This document shows, one piece after another, positions 1 through 32,335 of a DNA stretch of 64,000 bases (positions are counted from its first letter, which is position 1; each line of letters starts with the position of its first letter). Both the position numbers and the translations under genes were made by a program. Source of the DNA: Paraspadella gotoi (taxonomy: Eukaryota > Chaetognatha); the NCBI GenBank assembly GCA_051294375.1, contig CM119266.1, forward strand, positions 10,255,677 through 10,319,676. The letters run 5' to 3'. Below the pieces are notes generated by a model, which saw only the letters and a list, made by a program, of their open reading frames with translations, was not told where the DNA came from and made no database searches.

Positions 1-239
1 GCAGAATTTTGGTCAACTGCGCAGTAATATTTGGTAACATTACAAGAATGTTGCGTTTCAACTGGCAGTATTTTTGTCATTGGCATAATTGGGTCAATTA
101 ATCCTAATCAATGCAATCAATCAATTCAATCAAGTCACACTCAATCAATCAATTAATCATGATACGAAAGGGAGAGATGAGAGGAGAACTTTAAAAATAA
201 TTCAAATAAATGTGTGCTTTTGCGTTTTTCTAAATTTGA

Positions 240-990
240 CTCTTTTCCCACGTCCTACGATATTCCATTCAGAAGAAAAAATTCCTATATCCAGCTTTAT
301 CACTATACTTTCCTACCCACACACAAATCGAATTCCATTTGATTTGATCTTATCCAATTGATTTAATAAACAATAATTAATATATGAGGTAATTTAAGTA
401 GAAAGAATCTTTAAGTAAAATATGACTTTTGTTTTTTCCATTGTTTAACTTCATTGTTCCACTCGCCACGATTCCATCCGAAACTTTATTATCCAGCTCA
501 ATCTCACACTTCCCTAACCATCATACAAAATTGCAATACAATTGCCCTATCCACTCATGCAGCAATTGGTCCGTTAAAGTACGTGAATATATTTTTTTTG
601 TTTTTCCATTTAAGACCCGCAATTTCCACTCGCACGATTCTCTTCAAAAGAACTTCATATCGCATCTCAGATCACACTGTTTCCTACCCACCACCCCAAG
701 ATTTCATTACCATCCATCCATCCAATCCACGAGTAAAATGGAGTTTTTATTGTCTAAAGGGTGGACGGACGGACGGACGGGACGGACGGACCGGACGGAC
801 GGCACCGACACGACAGACGGACGGGGTCTACGGACATCGTTTGTTTTTGGCTATAAGTTATTTCATGAATTCCTAGTTGTTCTGAATGACTATAAGTGTG
901 TTGCCCACAATATTGAGGGCGGACGCGCCGACGGACCGAAATGAAAGTGAGTTATAGAGTCGCCGGATCTGCTGATTAAGCAGATCCGAC
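240..990 (-). mobile_element. Hairpin-ended repetitive element with internal tandem units, left copy
   Basis: Contains imperfect tandem units (near 250, 430 and 600) with blocks such as cacttcc/ctttcctaccca and tccactcg-cacgattc, then a (GGAC)n stretch at 762-835, and a hairpin GGATCTGCT/AGCAGATCC at about 964-986. The same order occurs inverted at 38190-38670. No protein-coding match recognised; short frames here are incidental. Confidence 0.6.
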
Positions 991-999
991 TACAAATAA

Positions 1000-3504
1000 A
1001 CCTCATTTAAAATGGATCGCGAAGTGGGGCGGTAACTAAGGCTTACCAATCGGCCTATCCTCACGCCGTATTGTTCTTCTCAAATAATTTTTTTTTACAT
1101 TTAATATAGTTTTGAAAAGGAAAGAAAAATGAAAATTCAGAATTCAGCGTTGTATAAAGGTAAGATAATCTGGACTTTACTGACGATATGAAAACCATGA
1201 CCTTTTTAATTATCTTGGAAAATCGCGGGCGGCTAGTAAAGATTATCTAACAAAGAATTTGATTCATTTTCGAGTAGTCAGTTCAATGAACCCTGTTTCT
1301 ATATGGGCTATTACGACTGAAATATTTTTTCTTTAATTAAAATGGGCATTGATAGAATAATTAAGAATTAAATTCCTTTGCTATATTTTAAAGAAAAGTT
1401 GAAATCAATCACCAATTTAACACATATGATGTCTTGGCTTCTGTCATAATATGATCTTGCCAGCGTTATATATTTTTTAAGGGAACCTTTTAGGTTATGC
1501 AGTTAAACAGAGGCAGAGTGTGTGCTCCAAGCGTTTTAGTTTGCAGGGTTCAAAGTAGTAATTAAAAAATGACGATTTTTTTTTTCACCAGACTAAGACA
1601 GGTTGTATGTCCAGACTGTTTTATATCCAAGCTGAATAACACTTTTGTTGCTTGAATTTATCATATTCTGTGAATATTCTAAAAAAACTATTTTTAGTCA
1701 CAGCTACGAACATAATGTTTTGGCTTGTTTTGGTTAGCTATTAACTTAAGAAAGTTATAGAGCAGTTTATGGCAATAAAGAAAAATTTATATAATCAATC
1801 AATAATGTTAATTCAGTCTTTCCTTTTTCAAATTACAAAAGGGAAAAATAAAAAAATTTCATTTACCCTTCATTAAGAATTTTAAAGCAGAAAAGAACTG
1901 TTTCTACTTTTAACTCTGGATTTTAGAACACAAACGCTGTTGTAAGACAGATTTATGGATTTAATTTAATAAAACGTTGTTTAGAAAGGGTGTCCCACAT
2001 GATTTAGGCGTTGTTAATTTGATACCACGACCCAATCTTGCTAAGCTCTTTTCTTGTCAAAAGTTATTTTAAAAAATTATTTTTTTTTTTCAAACTTACG
2101 CAGTCTCTACAAACTGCTTTTGTTAAATCTAAAAATTTCGCACAAAAGCGGGGGTGGTATCTCACTTATTTCTAATTGATACGAATACGTATAATTTTAA
2201 AATAGGAAACTTTGAAGGAAATATTGTTTGTCATTTTGAGGAGCATATCAACTTTCAGATGTACCGATGTCGTATAAGTAATTTTATTTATTATTTCCCC
2301 CGAATAAACCAAGCCTAATTAAAAAGTTGAAAATTTTTTTTAAAACTTGTGAAAACAAAATTTCCCTGCCGACCTGCGATGCTCATTGAGAATAATGCGT
2401 TTTGCATAGGAAAATCAAGAATTATCAAAAAATAAAAAATCAGCCTCTAGTATAATGTCGGAAGGCTAGAGGGCTGATTTTTTTAGAATTGCAATTAAGT
2501 TTTTTCCTAAACTCGAAATCCCAGTTATTTCTCATAAGGTTTCAAATATATTTTTTTCCAAGAATCATTCGACATCAATTTTTTTTTTATTAATTTTAAA
2601 GAGATGTTTCATGACTGTTGTTGTTTTGTGTTGAAAGAATTGAAAAAAAAGTGAAAAATATTATGTTAATTATATAAAGGTTTTTTGGAGTAATTACTCT
2701 AAAATATTAGATATAGTAGATACAAGGGTGAGTAAGCAGAGAAAATTCCCATTCTTAAAAAAAATTTAAAAATGAATTGTCCATATTGTTATTAAGACTT
2801 AATTGATGCTAATACAAACATATGATTTCATATAATTGAGGGAAATGCACATGGGGTAACAAAATATTCATCTTGGTCTCGGTTAACTATTATAGGTTAT
2901 CGTTAAAGTTTTGTTTTTTAATAATATTAATATTTTTTTTGCATTTATAAAAGCAATTGTCTAAACAGTATTTTTGTAAGCGGTTTCAGAGCTAGTATTT
3001 GCTTCATCTTTGTTTTACTATTTTGATTTGCTTAGCTAGCTTTCTTTTTCGTCTTGATGGTCAAGGGTATGGTTCAGAAGAAACGAGTAATGATCAGGGT
3101 AGTGTATATCGCACTATATTACGCAAAGTAATAATCAATTTTCAATAATCTATTTCAAGATATTTTCTGTTTAATAAACTCGCAAGTCATCTCGCTTCTC
3201 GGTTATTTCGCGGTTATTTCGCGGTTATGCCCTTATTTGTCTGCCTCATAAAATTTGAAAGGAACCTAATATTGCTTGTCAAATTGAGCAAATCTCTCTT
3301 AAAAAAAAACTAATGTTCCCCTTGACAAGTTTGAATTTTTTTAAAAGATACTAACGTTCTTCTTGATTATCGATTTTTATTTTTAAAAAACTTATGTTCC
3401 GATTTTCTTCGCGGATCGAGTTTCGACTTTGACTCAACGTCACAAATGATTCGGATTCATGATGGATTTTTCTTTTCTTATTTGACCTCGAATTCTTTTT
3501 TTTT
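1000..3504. other. AT-rich region, no gene seen
   Basis: Homopolymer A/T runs and one long hairpin at 2434. No exon-like composition on either strand. Confidence 0.6.
2434..2484. repeat. Long hairpin
   Basis: AAAATCAGCC-TCTAG pairs with CTAGAGGGCTGATTTT (one bulge) around a loop of about 15 bases. No gene nearby; may be the core of a small fold-back element. Confidence 0.6.
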
Positions 3505-4336
3505 NNNNNNNNNNNNNNNNNNNNNNNNNNNNNNNNNNNNNNNNNNNNNNNNNNNNNNNNNNNNNNNNNNNNNNNNNNNNNNNNNNNNNNNNNNNNNNNN
3601 NNNNNNNNNNNNNNNNNNNNNNNNNNNNNNNNNNNNNNNNNNNNNNNNNNNNNNNNNNNNNNNNNNNNNNNNNNNNNNNNNNNNNNNNNNNNNNNNNNNN
3701 NNNNNNNNNNNNNNNNNNNNNNNNNNNNNNNNNNNNNNNNNNNNNNNNNNNNNNNNNNNNNNNNNNNNNNNNNNNNNNNNNNNNNNNNNNNNNNNNNNNN
3801 NNNNNNNNNNNNNNNNNNNNNNNNNNNNNNNNNNNNNNNNNNNNNNNNNNNNNNNNNNNNNNNNNNNNNNNNNNNNNNNNNNNNNNNNNNNNNNNNNNNN
3901 NNNNNNNNNNNNNNNNNNNNNNNNNNNNNNNNNNNNNNNNNNNNNNNNNNNNNNNNNNNNNNNNNNNNNNNNNNNNNNNNNNNNNNNNNNNNNNNNNNNN
4001 NNNNNNNNNNNNNNNNNNNNNNNNNNNNNNNNNNNNNNNNNNNNNNNNNNNNNNNNNNNNNNNNNNNNNNNNNNNNNNNNNNNNNNNNNNNNNNNNNNNN
4101 NNNNNNNNNNNNNNNNNNNNNNNNNNNNNNNNNNNNNNNNNNNNNNNNNNNNNNNNNNNNNNNNNNNNNNNNNNNNNNNNNNNNNNNNNNNNNNNNNNNN
4201 NNNNNNNNNNNNNNNNNNNNNNNNNNNNNNNNNNNNNNNNNNNNNNNNNNNNNNNNNNNNNNNNNNNNNNNNNNNNNNNNNNNNNNNNNNNNNNNNNNNN
4301 NNNNNNNNNNNNNNNNNNNNNNNNNNNNNNNNNNNN
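3505..4336. other. Assembly gap, 832 N
   Basis: Unknown sequence of nominal length 832. It may hide further LRR exons of the FBXL16-like gene. Confidence 0.98.
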
Positions 4337-4842
4337 ATGTCGTTTCCTTTTTCATTTTTAATTAGATCTTTTTTTAATTTGAAGTCTCTCCCTTTGAATT
4401 TTCTCGCGTCCCACAAGTAATGAGAGTTCAAAGATTTTAAAATTCGCTTTCTTCTCCATAGACGTTAATTTAGAGAAAACGGATCTTCATGAAGAAAAAT
4501 GAAAGTAGAAAAGAGAGGATGAATTAGAAAAGGAGGAAAGGAAAGGAGTCACCGATTGGTTTTTTTACCTTTCGTATTTTTACTTTTCACTATTTTTTTT
4601 AGTTTGAGGTTTGAGACAAAGAAGGCTATTTCATACGGATCTTTCAACACCACTTATAAATTAGCCTTTTTATTTTTCAGTTCTCAGTCATTTTTTATAA
4701 AATATTGTTGATTTTTTTCAGCTCTTCTCATGAATGACATAACAAAACGTTAAAAACGACTTTGTCATTGTCGAAATCGTTTCACCGCAGTTTGAGATAT
4801 ATCGTTTTTAAAATTTGGCAGACTTTGCAAAAAAAAACCCAC

Positions 4843-22165
<17,323 letters not shown>

Positions 22166-23302
22166 CGCCTCCGCTGGGCGAGGGGGGGGGATGGGGTGTG
22201 GGCGAGGGGTGGGGGAATAGGGGGGTGATTAGAGGGGGGAGGTGGTGAGGATCGGGGAGGGAAAAGAATTTCCCGATCGGCTTTCGAGCGAGTGAGAATT
22301 TATTGTTCGCGAATCTGCAAATTAAAAGGGGAAAATTATTTTCAATGAAGCGGTTGTTCCAAAATAATGAATATTAATTAATATTCGTTCGTCTTTAAAT
22401 TTTAAAAAAATAAATGTTTTTTTTTTTTATAGACAGTGTCGGTTTTCAGTTTTCAGGTTTGTTTAAAGTTGTTCTCGTTTTAAAAATACATTGGGTAATG
22501 ATTAGAATTTAAAGATTGGCGTATCATATTAAATTAAACCAAGCTAAATTATTTCGGTAATTTATTTAGTAGTAGTGTAGCGAAAAAGTTATATTAAATT
22601 TCGTTTCGAACTATATACATATTTAACTCGCGATTGTTTGCCAAGAGACAAAAGGCGGTGATGAATGGGAGTCAATCTGCGAAAACTCGAAACTTCGAGA
22701 GTCGACTTAATCTCGAGAGAAAAAAAATATTCTCGATGGAAAAATTATTCTTCTTTCCTCCTCATGGAAATCATGAGGCGGATCCAACTTCCTCCTTTCT
22801 CTCCTTAGTTCTTTTCTTTTTCTTTTTTAGGGAGCAAAACAAACACGGAGAAGGCAATACACAATAAACAATAAACGCGAGAAGACGTCAACCACCTTGG
22901 CGGAAGACCAAACAACGACGATGGAGACGATGACGACGACGACGACGACTAAAACGACCTTAGAGATAAAAATTAAACGACGCCCAAACGAAATATTGCG
23001 ACGACGCCAACGCCGCCTACGCCACGCTCGCCCACTGATGTCAAATGAAGAAGATATTAACGAACTTGCGACGCCTACGAACCGCGCGCGAGAGAGAGAT
23101 TCATTCTACGTCAACATTGCAGCGACATCTGCGCCACAAAGGACGCATTTTTTTTTTTTTTTTGTTTTTTTTTCGTTTTTCGTTCTTCTCTCGTAGGAAA
23201 GTTCAATTTCTTCGATTCTGACATTTACCGCGCGCCAACCGACCATAAAACGCGCGCGCGAGCTTGATAGAGTTTTTCGTGCTTGGGGGGGATGAAGAGG
23301 GG

Positions 23303-23841
<539 letters not shown>

Positions 23842-26800
23842 ATCGAGGAGAGAAATAGGACAAGTGTGAATAGGGAGTCCGGCGAAATTACCACGGCGTG
23901 CGCCATGAATTAAGATAGTGAAAAGCTCACTCAGAAAGAGTAGGAATCGGGAAACGGTCGAAATGTGAAATGTATTCACCCCATAGGTCGTCCGAAACTC
24001 ATCAGCGAATTCCTTTGGCGCCGGAAGAAACGTGAGCTTCTTTCAGCGATAACGTTTTAGGTTCGTGCCTCGCTTGGTTATTGAAGAAGACGGACAGACT
24101 AAAAATGTATTTAATTATGCATACTGTGCAATATGATTTTCTGCAGTGTGCAGTGTCCACAGACATGCAGAAACTTTAAGACAGACCCAAGCTATGTTAT
24201 TTTCTTGCTTTAGGAAAAAAGAATGAGAGAATGAATGTGCACAATAAATTACATAGAAGACGAAATTAAGATAAATGAAGGTAAGAAATTCTGAATATGT
24301 AGATTGGCCGAGAGAGAAGGAAGCGCGAGTACTAGCGAAAGACTTAATTTAATCAACATCCGTTGAACCTGAGAGAAACGGAAGACCGAAGCGTTTTAGT
24401 TTAAACCGTTTTAAAGGAGACATGGCGCAAGCGCAGAAGATGGAAACTGGCGCGAATATTCGAATGTTAGCCAAAAAAAAAAATTGAGCATCTAGCGTTT
24501 GTCAGAAAATTTCGGGGTTTGGACGAATCGACGAGGGAGAGAGAGATAATCTAACATCGGGAAGATTCCCGTGCGTGCCAAAAAAGGAAAAAAAATGGGG
24601 GAAGGGTATCCTTGTTTAAAAAATAAAAAGAGCGTCTCGAACCCGCGGGGGGGAAGAGGGAAAAACCGCGACATGCGACGCGCGCGCGATCTTTCGTCGC
24701 ACGCAAATGACTTGGCCGGTTTTTTTTTTTTAGAAGGCGAACGCGTTGGCCAATGTCCATCTCCTTCTGCCCTTTATCGCTTCCAACCAGTTTTCCTCGT
24801 CATCATTCAAACTCCGCCTCGTCTACCCGACTAACGACCATCCCACCGAACGAGAAAGAGAGATGTTTCCTCTCTTTCTCTCTCTCTCTCTCTCACTTTC
24901 TTATTCTTCGTCCGAGATCCAAAAATCCTCCGGCCAACTGACTTTCCCGCCACCACCAGCCAACCAGCCACGCCCACCATCGCCACGCCGCCACCGTCGC
25001 GGCGTCGAGACGTCATCAATCTGGTCCATTGAACTCGACTTGGCCTAAAAGATCGAAATCGTGACGAATCTGCCGACGGAAGGAATCCGAAACGAGCCAC
25101 GCCCATTTCGGAGCGCGACGCCGGAACTCGGCAGCGGGACGGCGTCCCGTCGAGCGACGTCGAAAATCAAGGCGGCGCGCGAGGCGTCGGCCGCGTCGGG
25201 CGCGTTCGTGCGTGGCGCCGCGTGGCATCGCTCGCGTGTATTTTATTTGTTTATTCGCGCGACCAAAAACTCTGCCGAGGAAAATATAAATATGGCGGCG
25301 GGAATTCGCGTCGTCGTTCCGGGAGGGAAATATAATACTTAGTAGGAGTAACTGGGAAACTAGGCACTCGATTTTGGCCGAGAGAGGCTTTTGGAACTCG
25401 TTTTAACGACCTCTTTCTCTCTTTTAACGACCCCTCGACTTCGCTTCTCGTTTTTACCGAACGTTTATCGTCGCGAACTGAAAAACCTGAGGAACGACGT
25501 CAACTTGGTTGGAGTTCCGAGAGTTGAGCGCGAGTTGAGAACGAGATGAGCATAAGTTGAGCTCTAGTTGAGAATATAAATCGAGTTGAGATTAGGATAA
25601 GCTAAAGTTAAGGTCGTGCTTGAGGCCGTGATGATCCAAAGTTTAAATAAAGCTAAACTTATATTCCGAGCAATTTGAGATCGAGTTGCGATCGATATAA
25701 ACAACAGTTGAGAAGGAAACGATCATGCTGAGAGCAACGTCGAGGACTATTGCAGCTTTTAATACATTCTCCGCGTCGTCCTACTTCCATCGATATCTGC
25801 ATCGAACGCTCGCGCGGCGCTAGTCATTTGTTTGAAAGATAAACATCGACTATTAGCCTGAATTCAGCTCGGCGCGTTGTGGCCGCGGAGACCGGAATCA
25901 CTGAGAAAACTGGGAGAGAGAGAAAGAGAGAGAAAACACAAAAGATAAATGGTAATCGATTAAACCGACAAACTGGGGAGAAACCGGCTTTTTGCGCCAA
26001 AGCTTTCGTCAGAGGAAAAAAAGCTCTTTAGGCTTATTTTTTCCCTTTTAAGCTCTTTTTCTTTGAAACCAAATTTTTTATTGTTTGTTGAAGAGAAAAC
26101 GGAAGGGATTTGGTGGTTGGCCAAATATGCTGCAGTTTTTTTAAAAGCTAAGTCGTATTTAAATTTTAAATTCCGTTTTTGAATTGTTGCCCTAAATATG
26201 TTTTTATATATTAAATATTCTAAGGATATTTGTATTATTGATTACGTAATAATTATTTCTTTTACGGATGAATAAACCACCCTTTTTGCCCACGATCCAT
26301 TGTGTAATTAACTCGCTAAGAGTGACACTTGATTAAAGCATTTTTTTTTAATCGCATCTGAGCTTTAGCCACAGGTAATCTCAAATCAGTAATCAACCGC
26401 AAACGTGCATCGCTTCTACGTCGTAATTAAAACCCGGCAATCGTATCAAATTAATTACTCGGATTAAATCTATCAATATATAAACAAGTGACACCGAAGG
26501 AAGAATGCTGCCACTAGCGCTGGCGCTGCCGCCACCGCCGCAGCCGCCGCCAACGTCGCCGCCGCCAACGTCGCCGCCGCCTCCTACTCTATCGCCAAGG
26601 CGTTCTTGGAATTTCCTTGCGCGAGGAAGAGCCAAATGATTAATAAAACATTGATGTGAATCGCTGGGAATCAAGGAAAGTGATAACTCGATTGTGACTA
26701 GGAGAGAACGAATTGATAAATAGAAATATAAGTAGAAACAGATAAATATAAACAGATAAGTGGATATATTAGTTGATAGATAAGTAGAATCCCACCCTCC

Positions 26801-27720
26801 GAAAATTTAGGAGAAAGGTTTTGCGAAAAATGGTGAAAAACATTCAAGATAGAAAACGATCTTCAATAATAACGAGATGATACCTCCTACTGATAAAATT
26901 GATTGATCTCAGTGCTTGCCAAGATTTTGACGGGTTTTTTTCTTTGGCTCTGAGAGTTATTTCTTGTACTATCACAATATTGAGAGAAACATGTCATCGA
27001 TGACAATGACATTAGTATAAGGAAAAGGATAATAAAGGGATAAGAGTAAACGTCAAAACCAATGTACAATAAAATCATTACATTTTTCATGTAATTAACT
27101 CAAAAAACGAAAAATAGAATGAAATAAGATGCGTCATTGGAGAAATAATTCTTGTTTCAAATTTGTTGTATTTGTATTTGTATTTGTAGTTGTATTTGTT
27201 GTATTTTAGTAAATAATCATCAAACTATGTTTTTATATTTTTAGGATGATGAATTTTTAACAACAACAACAACAAAAATAGAAGAAAAAAAAACCAAGAT
27301 GGCGAAACGGATTCGTCCCCGAGAACAAATTCGGCGTTGACGAATGATGTTTTCGCGCGAGACGGAGACAGAGACAGAGAGACCGAGGGGAAGACGCGAG
27401 AGAGATGGAGAGAGAGACGTTTTGAGACGGAGTCGCGTTACGGCGAAGGGATGGGGGGAGACATTCGATATCGAAAGATTGACGGCGGAGAAAAAAAAAC
27501 GAGGGAATCAGCTGGAAAGACAAAGACGTCCTTTTCTTTTCTTTTTCTTTTCAGATTTTTTCCCGAGTTGTTCTTTTTTTTTTAAATCTCATTCTAAAGT
27601 GGATTTGGCGGAGATGAAAAAAAATTCCATCCCGGACGGAGAAAGGAAAGAAGAGACGATGGAAAAAAAAAGGAGAAGAACACGAACGGTTAATCGCGTT
27701 TCGTTGGAAACGAAGATAAA

Positions 27721-27747
27721 GAGGAGAGAGGAGAGAGAGAGAGAGGC

Positions 27748-27834
<87 letters not shown>

Positions 27835-27840
27835 CAGAGA

Positions 27841-27898
<58 letters not shown>

Positions 27899-28058
27899 CA
27901 ACAACCTGTTAGCACGAAATCCGGTGTGCGAGCCGCGAGCGACGAGCAGGGTACGCGAGAGACGGAGATGGGAACGACGACGACGACGACGACGACAACG
28001 TCAATGACGTCCACAGATGAGGGCCAATAGGACGGAGTTGCCCATCTCTCTCTCTCTC

Positions 28059-28126
<68 letters not shown>

Positions 28127-28142
28127 CACTCTCTCTTTCTCT
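27721..28142. repeat. (GA)n tract followed by (CT)n tract
   Basis: GA run at 27721-27895 and CT run at 28047-28142 form a potential large imperfect fold-back with a CpG-rich 150-base centre. Confidence 0.93.
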
Positions 28143-30047
28143 CGGTGCCTGCCATCGTTGGCGCCAGCCGCCTTGGCATCCTTTCATTGGTAAAAGTCAT
28201 TGGGAAAGATGCGGCCTTAAAAAATCGTGGCTGACTTCGCACAAAACCTTCGGGATTTGAAACAGAGAGGGAAAAACAGAAAAGAAGACACAGAGAGAGG
28301 GGGAGAGAGTGAGAAATAATATCCAATAGTTGTAGGAACTTTTTTACGCTATAATTAGTATAACGCTAGCATAACTTTAAACTCTAAACTTTGATCATCA
28401 TCATAATCATCATTCTCACCATCATCGTGATCATCATCACCAATCACTATGCTCGTTTCGAGGCGTCGAACGTGTGAAAACTTTCCATTACGTCAATTCC
28501 CGATTCTGACGAACAGAATGAGACGAAAAATCGATATTCTTTTCGAGAGATTTCTTTCTTTTCTCGCCTTTTTTTCTCCCTCTCTCTCTCTCTCTCTCAT
28601 CCTCTCTCTCTCTCTCCCTCTCTCTCATTCCCTCTCTCTCTTTCTATTCCTTTCCCTTTTTTCGCGTTACCGACGTTCGCGTTGCAGCGTTGCCAGGCAG
28701 CGGATTGCGCTGCTCCGATCCGCACGTCCGCAGCTTCTGCCGCGTGACTGAGCTGCAGAAAAATTCGCTGCATGAACTAAAAAAAAAAAAAAACCCTGCA
28801 ACACGACTTTCGGACTTTATAAAGAGGAGGAGGAGGAGGAGAAGGAGCAGGAAAAAGAGGAGGAGGAGAAGGAGGAAAAAGAAGATGAGGAGGAAGAGGA
28901 GGAGTAGGAAGGAAAGAATTGGCGGGTGATTACGACTGAAGGAAAGAAGAAAGGAGTCAAAAGGGCGAGAAGAAAAAAAAAAGGAGAGAATTCGTGACGG
29001 TGAATGCCGTCCGTCGGCGTAAGGAGGGCGTGGCCGAGTCGTCGTGGGGCAGAATGAAAGAAATGTAGGCGGCGTTTATGAAAAAATAGGGAAAAAAAAA
29101 ACAACTTATGGGCCTTAGGACAAAAAGCCTTGAATTGACGGTCAGCTGGGCTTCCGGCAGAAAACGCCATCTGTTCATTGGTAGCATTATTTTTTTTCAT
29201 AAATTTTAACTTTGTAAATATTAGTTATTACTTATTAGTAATAACTTTCTCTCTCTTTCAAATTTCGTTCCGCTCGTTCAGTCGTGCGTTCGTTCGCTCG
29301 TTTCTTGGTTCTGAAATGAGCCGGTTATTGGAAAATTCCGTCGGTGTTCTTAACCCAATTATTGCTGGGGAGGGGAACTGAAAAAAAATAACTAGCTCGG
29401 TTTTTTTTTTAGCCTTTTTCGGAATAAATTGTTAGGGAAAAAAGTGTTGCAATTAAATTTTAAAATAACTCCAATTGACCGCCTATATATTTTTTTCTTG
29501 TTAGTTTTTTGTTTGTTATTAGTATATTTTTCCTTTCTTTTTCGTCGGTTTAGAATTTGAAATAAGAAAAGTCTTCTTTGTTTTCCCAACGAAATTTTGT
29601 TTGTTATTTAAGGTTAAGCACTCTTTCGCAAGAAAGGCGAACGCACGAAACGGCATCGAAACCCTTCTATCTCTTTTAAATATCCCCGTTAAAATCCCTT
29701 ATTTAGTGTATTTGAACTAGTTTTGACGGGAATAAATGTTAGCCATATTCGCTCTCTACTTTGCGACTTCGTTATTCTCGGCAACATTGATTAAACATTC
29801 TGGCGATTTAGAGATTTCAGAAATATCGAGAATCTAAGTCGCTTAGCTAATCCCAACAAAATTGGTAATTCTCACAATGTTACAATTATAGGAAACGTTA
29901 AGAAATCACTGTTCCGCCTATACTTTTTTTTTCAGTTGGTTTGTTATTGACTATTCTTGCTATTTTTCGGAAATAGCTATTTCTCGCGACTTCGCTTTAA
30001 CCGCCTACATCGAATTTCCCGGAGAATTTACTATTTCCGATTGAATC

Positions 30048-30163
30048 ATGAGGCGCTTCCTTAGCCGTATGCTTCGGAAGCGCATGATGATTTCCGAGAC
30101 GGGAAACGCTTCCTTCTTTATCCAGTTTACCTGTTGCGTCCTTATCATCATCCACGCGAGCAG
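30048..30163 (+). CDS. Channel exon 1: N-terminus and S1 of repeat 1
   Basis: ATG follows an in-frame TGA six bases upstream. Encodes MRRFLSRMLRKRMMISETGN and a hydrophobic S1 (FFIQFTCCVLIIIH). Donor CAG/GTCCAT, phase 2, fits exon 2. The cytosolic N-terminus is very short for a CNG-family protein; an additional upstream exon spliced just before this ATG is possible but none was recognised. Confidence 0.6.
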
Positions 30164-30366
30164 GTCCATAGTGCCTTATTCAGTGATGTCTAAAATTTTA
30201 TTCATTTTATATTCGTATTTATGTTTTATATTTTTACTTTAATTTGCGCCGCGAGTACTCTTATTCTTATTCAAATTGGCCTTATCTAAAATCTGTCCTC
30301 ACCACTGATCACTGTCCTTTCTCAATTCATTGTTGGAAACTCTAACCTTTCTCTTCTTCTTCTTCT

Positions 30367-30432
<66 letters not shown>

Positions 30433-32296
30433 AACTCAAAAATTGTATTCCAATTCACAATTGTCAAGTGCTGATGAAGGCTCGAAATTGTGAGCCGAAA
30501 CATGTCTGCTTTTTCACAAATAAAATTCGTTGTAAAAATATTCAAAAAACTTTACGAACTAATTTAAATTCATCATTTTTCGGGAATCTTTAAAAATGTT
30601 TAAAAATATTTAACAAATACGATATCTCCTCGAAAGTCGAGTCTCTTGTGCCGCAACTCTCTTTCTCCCTTCTTCCCCCCCCCCACTCTCTCTTTTTACT
30701 CTCAAGCATATTTCAAGACATCCATCGGACATTCATCAACTTTTACTACGTAGAAATAACTCTGTTGTTTTGGTTCACGGTCAAGTGTTTCCTGGGTTAC
30801 GTCGTCGACGGCCAGGAGATTCAATCCTTCGGCACCTCGCTCCGACACTACGTGTGCAAGGCTGGATTCGTGCTGAATATGATCTTCTACTTTCCTTGGT
30901 CGTCCGTCATCGGAAAGATTTTGATGAAGGTTAGCCGATCTTGTATTTATACTAAGGGCATGGTCGTGTTATGCTAAGCGGCGGCGCGGACGCAAAGTGA
31001 CGTAAGCCCTAGAATCTGGGATAAAGGACCCGGATACCGGATTGAACCCAAATTTCCATATTCGGCGGTTTATTCACACCGCCTCACATCCACCATCGTT
31101 CAGCCAATCAGCTAAGAGGGGGAATGCAACATCCCAGGCGTTAGGTTCATTCCACAGTCCTAACGACTTCTCTCTGCGTTGGCAAAGCGAGACCGTCCTA
31201 GGGTAATCGCGTCAGTGAAGCCAGTGAAGCCTCCGAAGCCAACAGTGAGATGCCCCACCCCAATGGGCATTACAGGCAACCCGGCCGTTGCCATACGTAC
31301 ATCAAATGCGAAGACAGTTTAATATCCTCGACGCTCCGTTCGTCAGTGATTGCATACACTCTTGCTCGTCTTTCCTTTCTTCCTTCTACATGACCCGTGG
31401 CGTGGTGGTCAACCGTCTGCGCGAACTCGGCGTCCTCGGGGACTTCTCCGTGCTCTCGTGGATCAAAGCCATCGCCATCATCCTCCTGATGAGTTATTGC
31501 GGCATCATGACGGAAATGTTCTCTACGCTCTTCTTTCAGACGATGTGGAAAATCGTCCAGCAATGCCCGTCTATCACTATGGAGAATAAGGTTAGAGCCA
31601 GCTAAAAAAGGCGATAAAAAAAAATTCTAAAAAAAAATTTTCATGAATTTGGCAACTCCTGATAGAAAAAAATTAATTTATAAATAAATTTGGTTAAATT
31701 TTATAGCAGCTAGCAGCTTCATTTTCTCCTTGATGAGAAAGGCAAAAAAAATGTTGACAAAAAAATTTAACATTTTATTATTAATTTTACAATTTGTTAT
31801 TTTTCTTTTATTTCGTTGGTACAAATTTAAACAAGAAAAAAAATTGATTTTCACAACGGAAAAAAAAATTCGTTGTTTACAATTTAAATTATATGGTTAG
31901 TGTCATCTATAATTGTAGCCTAAGTTGCCTAACGCAAAAAGCTGTTATTGATATTAATATAATTTTTATTTTCAAAATAATATTCCTCGTCATTATTAAC
32001 TTTAGAATTCTTGATAAGAAACTTTCCCTGTGCCATATCGCTCATTCAAGCCCGCCAATACCTTACCTTCCCGACCCGACCTCCTAAACCGTCGACAGCG
32101 CCTGAACAACCTGAGCTTCCCGACGTCCGAGAAGCACCAGTGCCAATTTCCCTCGTTTCTCGAAATCTTCACGATGTCCGGCGTCCGATTTCTCCCGCGC
32201 GGCGACGCCAACGGCTCCTTTCGGTTCATCATTCCTCCGATCAGCGGGACGCAGTTAGAAAGAAGGCTCATTTTCAGGTACAACGGGAGCGTCGAT

Positions 32297-32335
<39 letters not shown>

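Noticed and set aside
3351-4431. Frames running through the N gap
   Set aside because: They are open only because N blocks contain no stops.
25061-25342. 93-residue plus-strand frame in a CpG-rich patch
   Set aside because: Open because of high GC; more likely promoter or noncoding exon sequence than a gene.
27344-28030. 228-residue plus-strand frame rich in RERERE
   Set aside because: Generated by the GA microsatellite; the nonrepetitive ends show no recognisable domain.
31270-31563. Minus-strand frame opposite channel exon 3
   Set aside because: Shadow of the coding exon on the other strand; no independent family features.
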